NCBI GenBank assembly: GCA_046331705.1
Contig: JAXLQJ010000005.1
Span: 1 to 64,000 of the forward strand
DNA: 64,000 nt
Source of the DNA: JADJOY01 sp046331705 [NCBI: bacterium]
GTDB lineage: Bacteria; JADJOY01
Direction of reading: 5' to 3'
A program made the position numbers and the translations under genes. The notes below the pieces were generated by a model. It saw only the letters and a list, made by a program, of their open reading frames with translations. It was not told where the DNA came from and did not search any database. Positions 8,044 through 16,053 of this stretch are shown here, in pieces; position 1 is the stretch's first letter; each line of letters opens with the position of its first letter.

Positions 8044-9297
8044 GTGAGCGGTCGGCGCAAGAACGCGCGTCCCGACCGGCAGGCCGCGGACGACGCGCTG
8101 CCACCCGCGCGTCGGCTCGGCCAGGTCCGCGACGAGCTTCAGGATTGGTTTCGCGCCAACCAGCGCGATCTGCCGTGGCGGCGCACCCGCGATCCGTACG
8201 CGATCCTGGTCTCGGAGGCGATGCTCCAGCAGACCCGCGTCGAGACGGTGATCCCCTACTACGAGCGCTTTCTCGCTCGGCTGCCCACGTTCGAGGCGCT
8301 CGCGAGCGCCAGCGCCGACGAGGTCAACGCCTTGTGGGCGGGGCTCGGCTACTACCGCCGCGCCGCGAACCTGCGCGCCTGTGCCCGCGCGGTGGTCGAG
8401 CGCCACCGCGGCCAGCTGCCGAGCGACGAGGCCGCGCTGCTGGCGCTGCCCGGCATCGGTGACTACACCGCCGGCGCGATTCGCTCCATCGCTTTCCACG
8501 AGGAAGCGCCGCTCGTCGACGGCAACGTGATCCGCGTGCTGTCGCGCCTCTTTCGCATCGAGGACGGCCTCGGCGGCGCCAAGCAACGAATCTGGCGACT
8601 GGCGCGCGAGCTGGTTCGCGGCTCGCGGCCCGCGGAGCTCAATCAGGGGCTGATGGAGCTGGGTGCGACGGTCTGCACGCCGCGCAAGCCGCGTTGCGCG
8701 TCCTGCCCGCTGGCCCGTCGTTGCGAGGCGCGCCGTCACGGCGACGCCGAGGCGTTCCCCTCCGGCAAGGTCGCCACCCGCGTACGCGAGCTGCGCCTCG
8801 ACCTCGCGTGGATCGAACGCGACGGCCGCGTGCTCCTGATGCGCCGCCCGGAGCGCGGCCTGTGGGCCGGGCTCTGGGACCTGCCGGGGGTCGAGACCGA
8901 CGGTGCGAGCCCGCTGCCGATGGATGTCCTCGCGGCGCGAATCGGCGCCGCGATCGACGCGCGCCTCGAGCTCGAAGCGGAAGCGGCGCGGCGGACCCAC
9001 GTGCTCAGCCATCGACGCGTCGACGCCCGCGTGTTCCGCGCCCGCCTCGCAGACGAACGCGTGGCCGAGCGTTCCGCGCTCGACGGCGAGGACGCCCATT
9101 GGGTGCGCGCCGACGAGCCGCCTGCGCGCGGCATCTCCACCCTGACCCGCCGGCTCTGGAGCGACGTGCTGGGCGCCGCTCGCCAGCCCACCCTCTTCCC
9201 GATCAGCCCGTCTTCACCACCCACTCGGCAGGAATCCGCTCGAGGAGCGAAGCGAACGCCCGCGCCAGCAGCTCCGCGTCGCGCGACTCGACGGTGA
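8044..9297 (+). CDS. mutY: A/G-specific adenine DNA glycosylase MutY
   Basis: Base-excision repair enzyme that removes adenine mispaired with 8-oxoguanine. From the GTG at 8044 it has 417 residues. It shows SEAMLQQT with Glu58 (the MutY catalytic Glu), a helix-hairpin-helix (LPGIGDYTAGA), Asp159 in VDGNVIR, and a [4Fe-4S] site C211-x6-C218-x2-C221-x5-C227. The C-terminal third is the NUDIX-like 8-oxoG recognition domain (RRPERGLWAGLWDLPG; HVLSHRRVDARVF). An in-frame GTG at 7999 would add 15 residues but leave almost no promoter space to the divergent gene. The last 30 or so residues are Ser/Pro/Arg-rich and lie antisense to the end of the CinA-like gene, so the tail is probably not part of the conserved fold. 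Confidence 0.95.
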   Translation: MSGRRKNARPDRQAADDALPPARRLGQVRDELQDWFRANQRDLPWRRTRDPYAILVSEAMLQQTRVETVIPYYERFLARLPTFEALASASADEVNALWAGLGYYRRAANLRACARAVVERHRGQLPSDEAALLALPGIGDYTAGAIRSIAFHEEAPLVDGNVIRVLSRLFRIEDGLGGAKQRIWRLARELVRGSRPAELNQGLMELGATVCTPRKPRCASCPLARRCEARRHGDAEAFPSGKVATRVRELRLDLAWIERDGRVLLMRRPERGLWAGLWDLPGVETDGASPLPMDVLAARIGAAIDARLELEAEAARRTHVLSHRRVDARVFRARLADERVAERSALDGEDAHWVRADEPPARGISTLTRRLWSDVLGAARQPTLFPISPSSPPTRQESARGAKRTPAPAAPRRATRR

Positions 9298-9931
9298 CGA
9301 GCACCTTGTACTCGTCGAAGTTCCAGGTCGGATAGCTGCCGATGTCGGTGCCGGGAAAGGCAGCCACGACGGCGCTCAAGGTGTCGGCGATGGCGCTCTC
9401 GAGCGCGTTCAGGTAGAGCCGCTTCAGGTGGAAGGGCTCGTCGCGGAACCGCTCGCGGATCCCGCGGAACTTCTGCTCCAGGATCTCCGGGACGCCGGGC
9501 AGCACGTAGATGTTGCGGAACAGCGGCACCGGGTAGAAGAGCCCTTCGGCGTCGACCAGCTCGGCGCCCTCGGGCACCAGGGCCATCTTGAGACGAGCGG
9601 CGCTCACCTCACCGCCGTAGTGCTTGCGCAGGATCGCCTCCAGCACCGGGTGGTGGATCGCGCGCACTCCGAAGCCATGGGCGATGCCCTCCATCGTCAT
9701 GTCGTCGTGGGTGGGACCGACTCCGCCCGAGGTGAAGACGAAGTCGTGAGTCTCGGCGAGCGAGCGCGCTTCCCGGCCGATGGTGGGGATGTCGTCGAGG
9801 ATGCCGACGATCCGCGCGACCTGCACGCCGAGGGCGCGCAGCTCGCGGCACAGGAAATACGAGTTTCTGTCGTGGACCTTGCCCGACAGAACCTCGTTGC
9901 CGATCACCAGGATCGCGGCGGTACGCGGCAT
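9203..9931 (-). CDS. CinA-like protein (molybdopterin-binding domain only)
   Basis: 242 residues covering the MoCF/MogA-like domain of competence/damage-inducible protein CinA, without the C-terminal NMN deamidase domain. The starting strand reads AAILVIGNEVLSGKVHDRN, and the signature TSGGVGPTHDDMT falls at about residues 67-79. The second half (FRNIYVLPGVPEILEQKF, GSYPTWNFDEYKVLVTVES) matches the KH-like middle region of CinA and of eukaryotic FAD synthase. Stand-alone forms like this have been linked to nucleotide pyrophosphatase activity (ADP-ribose or FAD); the substrate cannot be told from sequence alone. It converges on mutY with a 95-base 3' overlap. Confidence 0.88.
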   Translation of the reverse strand: MPRTAAILVIGNEVLSGKVHDRNSYFLCRELRALGVQVARIVGILDDIPTIGREARSLAETHDFVFTSGGVGPTHDDMTMEGIAHGFGVRAIHHPVLEAILRKHYGGEVSAARLKMALVPEGAELVDAEGLFYPVPLFRNIYVLPGVPEILEQKFRGIRERFRDEPFHLKRLYLNALESAIADTLSAVVAAFPGTDIGSYPTWNFDEYKVLVTVESRDAELLARAFASLLERIPAEWVVKTG

Positions 9932-9954
9932 CGCGGGCGCTCGGTCTCTCGCAT

Positions 9955-9978
9955 GGCCCGAGACGCGTGCCTCGGGCC
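9955..9978 (-). terminator. Possible terminator hairpin after the TPP-enzyme gene
   Basis: GGCCCGAG and CTCGGGCC form a perfect 8-bp stem around an 8-base loop. It lies about 38 bases past the stop of the ILVBL-like gene and just before the CinA-like start. No run of T follows on the minus strand, so it would be a weak or Rho-assisted terminator. It could instead act in the CinA-like leader. Confidence 0.4.
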
Positions 9979-10015
9979 GCTCCGCGCCGAGTCTACGTGA
10001 GCCGCGGCGGCCGCG

Positions 10016-11647
10016 TCACACCGAGATCGAGCCCGCGCGGAAGTCGCTCTGACCGATCTTCACGTTCACCAGCGCCGGTCGGCCGGAATCGAGCGCCCGC
10101 TGGATGGCGGGCGCGATCTGTCCGGGCTCCACGACCCACTCGCCGTAGCCGCCGAGCGCCTCGACCACCTTGTCGTAGCGCGTGAAGTCGAGCGCCGTCG
10201 CCACCGCGCGCTCCTCGCCGTAGAGCTGGACCTGTCCGCGGCGGATCTGCATCCAGGCAGCGTCGTTGCCGATCACGCCGACGAAGGGGATGCCCTGACG
10301 AGCGGCGGCCTCGAACTCCATGCCGTTCAGCCCGAACGAGCCGTCGCCGTAGAGCACGAACACGCGCGAGTTGGGCTTGGCGAGCTTCGCTGCCATCGCG
10401 AAGGCCGGGCCGACGCCGAGCGTCCCGAGCGGCCCGGGATCCAGCCAATGGCCCTGCTTGTGCACCTGGATCACGTAGGCACCGGTGCCGACGATGTCGC
10501 CACCGTCGCCGATCACGATCGCGTCCTCGTCCACGAACTTGGCGAGTTCCGAGCACATGCGAATCGGATCGATGGGAACGGAGCTCGACTCGCGGCTCTC
10601 GAGGATGCGCGCGAGCTTGCGATCCTCCTCGGCACGCACCCGCCCCAGCCACTCGCCGCGGTCCTTGCCCTTCGCGGGCAGCGCGTCGGCCAGGGCCGCG
10701 AAGACCAGACCGGTGTCCCCGACGATCCCTTCGGCGATGTGGCGGTTCTGGCCGATGATCGAGCCATCGAGGTCGATCTGCACCAGCTTCGCGTCGGGCG
10801 CGAACACGTGATCGGCGCCGTAGCTCAAGCGGAAATCGATCGGCGTCCCGAAGATCAAGATCACGTCCGCCGCGGCGAGCGAGAACTTCCGCGATTGCGT
10901 GAAGAGGCACGGGTGTCCCGGCGGCAAGGCACCGCGACCCATGCCGTTCAGGTAGGTGGGCATGGGACAGCGTGCGAGGAACTGCTGGAACGCCTCGCGC
11001 CGCGACGACCACCAGAGCTGGCTGCCCACGATCGCCATCGGCCGCTCGCAATCCCGCAACAGCGCGGCGACCCGCTCGATGGTCGCGGGGTCACCCGCCG
11101 GCCGCGCGGTGGTGCGATAGCCCGTGGGGATCGGTGCGTCCGCGTCACCCATCAGCACGTCGATGGGCACCTCCAGGAACACCGGTCCGGGCACGCCGGT
11201 GGTGGCGATCCGGTACGCCTTGGCCAGGTAGTCCGGAATGCGGCGCGTCTCGGGGATGGTGTCCGACCACTTGGTGATGCTCGCCATCAAGCCGACGTGG
11301 TCCATCTCCTGGAGCGAGCCCATCCCCTTGTAGTGCAGCGGGCCCTGGCCGCCGAGGACGATCATCGGCACGCCGGCGCGAAACGCGTTCGCCACCCCGG
11401 TGACCACGTCGGTCACGCCCGGACCGGCGGTGACGAGAGCGACACCGGGCTCACCCGTGACGCGCGCCCAGCCGTCGGCGGCATGGCCGGCGCTCTGCTC
11501 GTGGCGCACGTCCACCACGCGAATGCCTTCGTCCAGGCATCCGTCGTAGATGGCCTGGATGTGCCCGCCGCACAGCGTGAACACGTGCGAGACACCTTCG
11601 GCCTTGAGCGTCTTCGCGACCAGATTGCCGCCCGGCTGTGTCGCCAT
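10016..11647 (-). CDS. TPP-dependent acetolactate synthase-like enzyme (ILVBL/HACL2-like)
   Basis: 543 residues with the three-domain layout of thiamine-diphosphate decarboxylase/lyase enzymes. The N-terminal pyrimidine domain carries the catalytic Glu50 in DVRHEQSAGHAADG. A central domain follows (about 190-330). The pyrophosphate domain has GDGS at 434-437 and the matching ND at about 461-462. The opening HVFTLCGGHIQAIY and TAGPGVTDVVTGVANA resemble mammalian ILVBL (HACL2), a 2-hydroxyacyl-CoA lyase relative, more than biosynthetic IlvB. No small regulatory subunit (ilvN) or ilvC lies nearby, which also argues against branched-chain amino acid synthesis. A strong GAGGAGA site precedes the ATG. 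Cleavage of a 2-hydroxyacyl-CoA or another 2-hydroxy substrate is an inference. Confidence 0.82.
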   Translation of the reverse strand: MATQPGGNLVAKTLKAEGVSHVFTLCGGHIQAIYDGCLDEGIRVVDVRHEQSAGHAADGWARVTGEPGVALVTAGPGVTDVVTGVANAFRAGVPMIVLGGQGPLHYKGMGSLQEMDHVGLMASITKWSDTIPETRRIPDYLAKAYRIATTGVPGPVFLEVPIDVLMGDADAPIPTGYRTTARPAGDPATIERVAALLRDCERPMAIVGSQLWWSSRREAFQQFLARCPMPTYLNGMGRGALPPGHPCLFTQSRKFSLAAADVILIFGTPIDFRLSYGADHVFAPDAKLVQIDLDGSIIGQNRHIAEGIVGDTGLVFAALADALPAKGKDRGEWLGRVRAEEDRKLARILESRESSSVPIDPIRMCSELAKFVDEDAIVIGDGGDIVGTGAYVIQVHKQGHWLDPGPLGTLGVGPAFAMAAKLAKPNSRVFVLYGDGSFGLNGMEFEAAARQGIPFVGVIGNDAAWMQIRRGQVQLYGEERAVATALDFTRYDKVVEALGGYGEWVVEPGQIAPAIQRALDSGRPALVNVKIGQSDFRAGSISV

Positions 11648-11781
11648 GACTCGAATCTCCTCGGGAGGTCTCTCTCGTCGGGGCGCGCTCGCTGCCGACG
11701 AACGCGGTCCGTGGCGGCCAGATCCACGGGCGACCCCGCGGCCGCCCCGGCGCTCGACTCACGCCGACTCGTGAATCGCGT

Positions 11782-12489
11782 TCAGTAGTTGCCGTAGTTC
11801 GACGGCGGCGGCGGAACGTACTTGGGCGCCGAGAGCAGCGCGTACGCCACGCCGAAATGCCAGTTGAGCACCGGCAAGCCGTCGGTCGCGCCCAGCGTGA
11901 ACTCCATGTCGGCCGAGAGCTCGCGGCTGAGCGCGAGGTCGCTGCCGAGGATGATGCCGAAGAGCGCGTCCGTGTTGCCTTCGGAGTCCGCGTCGTCGTT
12001 GCCGGTGTCGATGCTCGCGTGGGTGAACCCCACGGCGAAGCCGCCGTACGGCGTGAGCGCCACGTTGCCCATGTCGAAGCGATGACCGATCAGCGGGCCG
12101 AACGCCAGGCTCTGCGCGTCGAGATCACCGATCGCGACGTCGAAGGCGCCGAAGAGCGACACCTGCACCGGCAGGTTCGACGTCTGGTCCATCAGCTGGA
12201 ACTTGGTGCCGAAGCCGAACACGAAATCGTCCGCGTCGCCGAACGCGCCGCCGAGCTGAGCGCTCACCGAGAGCTGGTCGAGAAGGCTGTAGCGGCCGCG
12301 GATCATGATCGCCACGTCGGTGAAATCCGGGTCACCGTCGTGCACCACGCCGAGGGTGGGATAGAGGATGAAGCTCCCCGCGGGCTCGACGCTCGGCCGC
12401 TGCGCGGGCACCGCGAACTGCGCGTGCGCCGCCGACGCGAACGACGCGCACACGATGAGCGTCCAAACGCAGACTGCAAACCGTTTCAT
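11782..12489 (-). CDS. Secreted outer-membrane beta-barrel-like protein
   Basis: 235 residues. The Sec signal peptide ends at AHAQ (cleavage about residue 24). The rest alternates short amphipathic strands with Gly/Asp turns (VSAQLGGAFGDADDFVFGFGTKFQ; LTPYGGFAVGFTHASI) and ends in a Tyr/Pro-rich tail with a terminal Tyr. This pattern fits a small outer-membrane barrel. GAGGAGATCAGC just before the ATG is a clear ribosome binding site. It lies 134 bases upstream of nothing but the TPP-enzyme leader and 71 bases from the aminopeptidase end, so it is probably transcribed alone. Function unknown. Confidence 0.7.
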   Translation of the reverse strand: MKRFAVCVWTLIVCASFASAAHAQFAVPAQRPSVEPAGSFILYPTLGVVHDGDPDFTDVAIMIRGRYSLLDQLSVSAQLGGAFGDADDFVFGFGTKFQLMDQTSNLPVQVSLFGAFDVAIGDLDAQSLAFGPLIGHRFDMGNVALTPYGGFAVGFTHASIDTGNDDADSEGNTDALFGIILGSDLALSRELSADMEFTLGATDGLPVLNWHFGVAYALLSAPKYVPPPPSNYGNY

Positions 12490-12560
12490 GGCTGATCTCC
12501 TCGTCGGGATGCGGGAAATGCCGTCGAACCGCCGAAGCTAGCCCCCGATGTCGCGACGCG

Positions 12561-15101
12561 TCAAACGCGCGAGGCGCCGGCGCGCGCCTCCAGCCAACGC
12601 GTCACCTGGGCGCGCGCGCGACGCCGGAACTTGAGGTCGAGCGCCATCCACTCGAGCGTCTGCTTCATGCCTTGCTCGGTGTTCGGAAGCGGGTGCGCGT
12701 GAAAGAACGCGCGCACCTCCCGCAACCCTTGCTCGGTGCCGAGCATCGGCAGCGTGTCCGCGATGCGCTTCCACATGAACCACACCGCGCGCGCGTCGAC
12801 CGACTCGAAGCTCTGCCGCAGGAAGTGCCACGCGTGCCAGCGCGCCGCCGGATTCTGGAGCAAGCGGACGTAGACCAAGGCGAGGTCCTGCGAACGGATC
12901 GACTCGGTCAGCGTCTCCTCGAGCAGGTGGCGGACGAGCACCGGATCCTCGAAGTCCGCGCGCGCGAGCAGCAACGCGCGTTCGAGCTGCGGCGTCGCCG
13001 CTCGGGAGCGCGCCCGGTCGAGTCGCGCGAAGAGCGACGCATCGCCGCCCCGGGCGGCGATGCGCAGCGCCACCGTGAACAGCTCGGGATCGATCGAGCG
13101 CGGCGAGCCGATCGCGCGGCGGCCCGCGTCCGCCATGGTCTCGCGAACGGTCGGATCGCGCACCACGTCGCCCAGGACGTCGACCACCACCGCGCGCGCC
13201 ATGCGTCGTTCGTCCGGCTCGCGGCGCGATCCCTCCACGCCCAGCTCGTCGAGCCGGCTGCGGAAGACCTGGTCGATCCAGGCGTGGAAGCGCGGTCGAA
13301 GCTCGGCGGGAACGATGCCGTCGTCGAGGGCGCGCAGCACCTGTGCCGCGCGGCCCAGCACCACCCGGCTCGGCTCGTCACCGATGCGGCCCACCACCTC
13401 GAGGACGCGCCCGATGTCGACCCGGCCCGCGCGCGCCATCGCCCACAGGTCGCCGAGCAGCCCGGCGCGCTCGGCGGGCTCGAGGCTCGTGAAGGATTCC
13501 GTGAGCGCGACCAGCGTCTCGGCGTCGTACACGGTACGGAAGAAGCCCGCGGAGTCCGCGTTCGCCACCACCCAGCTGGTGGGCGCCGCGGCGAGCGTCA
13601 CGTCCATGCGCTCGCGATCGAGCAGCACTCGCTGAGAGTGCTCGCCGGCTCGCAGCACGAGCGGCACCTGCCAGCGCTCCGACTTGGCGGAGGCGCGGCC
13701 CGGCGCCCACGAGAAGCGCCGCTGTGCGAGGGTCACGCGATCGCGGCGCCGCCGCGCCTCGAGCACGGGGAAGCCGGGCGCGGTGATCCACTTGCTGAGC
13801 AGCCGCGAGACGTCCTGCCCCGAGGCCTCGGAGAGCGCGCGCCACAGGTCTTCGCCGGTGGCGTTGCCGTCGGCGTGACGCCGGATGTAGGCGCGGATCC
13901 CGGCGCGCATCACGTCCACGCCGAGATAGCTCTCGAGCATGCGCAACACGGCGGCGCCCTTGTTGTAGGTGATCGCGTCGAAGGACTCGAGGATCTCGGG
14001 GAGCGTCGCGGCGTCGTTGCGAATGGCGTGCGTGCTCTCCAGCGCATCGAGATGGAAGGCCTCGGACTTGGTGTTCTCGAACGTCGTCCACACGTGCCAG
14101 TCCGGGAAGAGATCGTCGAGGATCCGCTCCGAGATCCAGGTCGCGAAGCTCTCGTTGAGCCACAGATCGGACCACCAGACGGGCGTCACCAGGTTCCCGA
14201 ACCAATGGTGCGCGAGCTCGTGGGTGATGATGTTGGCGATGTCGCGCAGCTGCGCGATGCCGATGGTGCGCGGATCGACCAGCAGCAACGCCTCGCGGTA
14301 CGTGATGCAGCCGGCGTTCTCCATCGCTCCGGCGGCGAAATCCGGGACGGCGACGTGATCCACCTTCCCGAACGGGTACTCGAGGTCGAAGTAGCGCTCC
14401 AGCGCCGCCAGCGTCTTGCAGGCGAGGTCGAGGGCCGTTCCGGCGAGGTGGCCGCGCCCGCGCGGTGCCAGGACGCGCACCGGAGTGCGCCCCACGTGGC
14501 GCGTCTCGCTCGCCTCCCAGGGCCCGGCGCAGACCGCCACCAGGTAGGTCGGCAGCGGGCGCGTGCGGCGGAAGCGCCTTCGCACGCGGCCCTTCGCGAG
14601 CGGTTCGGCGACGGCTTCCGCCTGGTTCGACACCACCAACCAATCCGCCGGCCCGGAGACCGCGACGTCGAAGGTGGCCTTCGCGTCCGGCTCGTCGAGG
14701 CAGGCGAATGCGCCGCGCGCGTCCGTCGACTCGAACTGGGTCACGACGAATCGATCCTCCTCGTGGCGCGCCACGTACATGCCGCTCAGGCTCGAGCGCA
14801 GCTCGGCCACCAGCGAGAGGTCGAGGCGCGCCGGCCCGGGCGGGATCTCGCTGGCGAGCTGGAAGGCGAGCGTCTGGCCGTCGCCGCCCGGCTTGGCGGT
14901 GACCGCGACCTTGCGCCCAGCGGCGCGCAGCGAGGCGGAGCGGACCTCCAGCCCCACACCGTGCAGCACCAGCTTGCGCGTCGGTCGGCGCACCTCGAGG
15001 TGGATGCGCTCGCGCACCGCGACCCGGCCCGCGTCGAGATCGGGCGCGAAGTCGAGGTCGTAGTGGCGCGGCACGGCGACGCGCTTCAAGCGCTCGGTCA
15101 T
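12561..15101 (-). CDS. pepN: M1-family zinc aminopeptidase (PepN-like)
   Basis: 846 residues from the ATG at 15101; the 22 codons upstream in the same frame are Arg-rich and not family-like. The exopeptidase motif GAMENAG is at 258-264 and the zinc site HELAHH at 294-299, with the third ligand Glu317 in LWLNESFATW. The order of N-terminal saddle, catalytic domain, small barrel and helical ERAP-like C-terminal domain is typical of M1 enzymes. No signal peptide is seen, so it should be a cytoplasmic enzyme that trims N-terminal residues from peptides. It is divergent from the EEP-family gene, leaving a short intergenic promoter region. Confidence 0.93.
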   Translation of the reverse strand: MTERLKRVAVPRHYDLDFAPDLDAGRVAVRERIHLEVRRPTRKLVLHGVGLEVRSASLRAAGRKVAVTAKPGGDGQTLAFQLASEIPPGPARLDLSLVAELRSSLSGMYVARHEEDRFVVTQFESTDARGAFACLDEPDAKATFDVAVSGPADWLVVSNQAEAVAEPLAKGRVRRRFRRTRPLPTYLVAVCAGPWEASETRHVGRTPVRVLAPRGRGHLAGTALDLACKTLAALERYFDLEYPFGKVDHVAVPDFAAGAMENAGCITYREALLLVDPRTIGIAQLRDIANIITHELAHHWFGNLVTPVWWSDLWLNESFATWISERILDDLFPDWHVWTTFENTKSEAFHLDALESTHAIRNDAATLPEILESFDAITYNKGAAVLRMLESYLGVDVMRAGIRAYIRRHADGNATGEDLWRALSEASGQDVSRLLSKWITAPGFPVLEARRRRDRVTLAQRRFSWAPGRASAKSERWQVPLVLRAGEHSQRVLLDRERMDVTLAAAPTSWVVANADSAGFFRTVYDAETLVALTESFTSLEPAERAGLLGDLWAMARAGRVDIGRVLEVVGRIGDEPSRVVLGRAAQVLRALDDGIVPAELRPRFHAWIDQVFRSRLDELGVEGSRREPDERRMARAVVVDVLGDVVRDPTVRETMADAGRRAIGSPRSIDPELFTVALRIAARGGDASLFARLDRARSRAATPQLERALLLARADFEDPVLVRHLLEETLTESIRSQDLALVYVRLLQNPAARWHAWHFLRQSFESVDARAVWFMWKRIADTLPMLGTEQGLREVRAFFHAHPLPNTEQGMKQTLEWMALDLKFRRRARAQVTRWLEARAGASRV

Positions 15102-15271
15102 GGGCTGGCTCCGTCGATGGACGCGAATCGGGATCGACCGAGTGCGTATACCACGAAGGAGCCGCACCAGCCGCGCGCGGAGGGACGCGGCGGGTCGACT
15201 TCTGCGCGGCGTCGTGCTCGGGCAAAATGGCGCTCGTTCCGGCGCTCATGACCGCGGGCGCCGTCGTCACC

Positions 15272-16009
15272 ATGCGACTTCTCACCTGGAACATCCACAA
15301 GGGCATCGGCGGGCTCGACCGCCGCTACGATCCGGATCGGATCGTGGAGGTCATTCGTCATCACGAGCCCGACGTCGTGCTGCTCCAGGAGATCGACGAG
15401 GACGTGCCGCGGTCCAGGCACCATCGGCAGGTGGACGTTCTCGGCGACGCCCTCGGCTTCACGCATCGCGCCTTCGCGCCCAACGTGAAGCTCAAGCACG
15501 GGCACTACGGCAACGCCACGCTGGCGCGCTTTCCGATGGTGCACACCGTCAACGTGAATCTCACGCTCAAGCCGAAGAAGGCGCGCGGCGCGCTCTTGAC
15601 CGAGCTGGCCGTGCCGGGCCAGGACCGCCGCTTCTCGGTGCACATCGCCAACTGGCATCTGGGGCTCTCGGCGCTCGAGCGACGCTGGCAGGTCGCCAAG
15701 CTCATGCGCGCGAGCGCGCTCAAGCATCTCGACCCGCACAGTCGACTCGTTATCGCGGGCGATGCCAACGACTGGTCCGGCGCGGTCGGTCGCTGGCTCG
15801 TGAAGCGCGGCGGCTTCACGCCGGCGTCGGGGATCGGCAACCGCCGGACGCGGACGTGGCCGGCGTGGCGGCCGGTGGGCGCGCTGGATTGCGTCTACGG
15901 GCGCGGGGCGTTGCAGTTCCGGCACCACTTCACGTCCCGTCTCAAGCTCGCGCGCGAGGCCTCGGACCACCTGCCCCTGGTCGTCGACCTCGACCTCGAT
16001 CCCCGCTGA
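15272..16009 (+). CDS. Endonuclease/exonuclease/phosphatase (EEP) family hydrolase
   Basis: From the ATG at 15272 the product begins MRLLTWNIHKG, exactly where EEP proteins usually start. In-frame ATGs at 15248 and 15227 would add 8 or 15 residues, and no ribosome site separates the choices clearly. Motifs in order are WNIHKG (Asn), LLQEIDED (metal Glu), a His in SVHIANWHLG, GDANDW (Asp/Asn) and SDHLPLVVDL (catalytic Asp-His). Members cleave phosphodiesters in DNA, lipids or nucleotides. This short bacterial form resembles those sometimes annotated next to cardiolipin synthases, but no such gene is here, so the substrate is open. Confidence 0.85.
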   Translation: MRLLTWNIHKGIGGLDRRYDPDRIVEVIRHHEPDVVLLQEIDEDVPRSRHHRQVDVLGDALGFTHRAFAPNVKLKHGHYGNATLARFPMVHTVNVNLTLKPKKARGALLTELAVPGQDRRFSVHIANWHLGLSALERRWQVAKLMRASALKHLDPHSRLVIAGDANDWSGAVGRWLVKRGGFTPASGIGNRRTRTWPAWRPVGALDCVYGRGALQFRHHFTSRLKLAREASDHLPLVVDLDLDPR

Positions 16010-16053
16010 GCCGTCGCGGCCGCCGCGCCGCTCATGCAGCCACGGAGCGACGC

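Noticed and set aside
12672-15251. Plus-strand frame of over 850 codons opposite the M1 aminopeptidase
   Set aside because: Low complexity and Arg/Glu/His-rich; the aminopeptidase motifs GAMENAG and HELAHH lie on the other strand.
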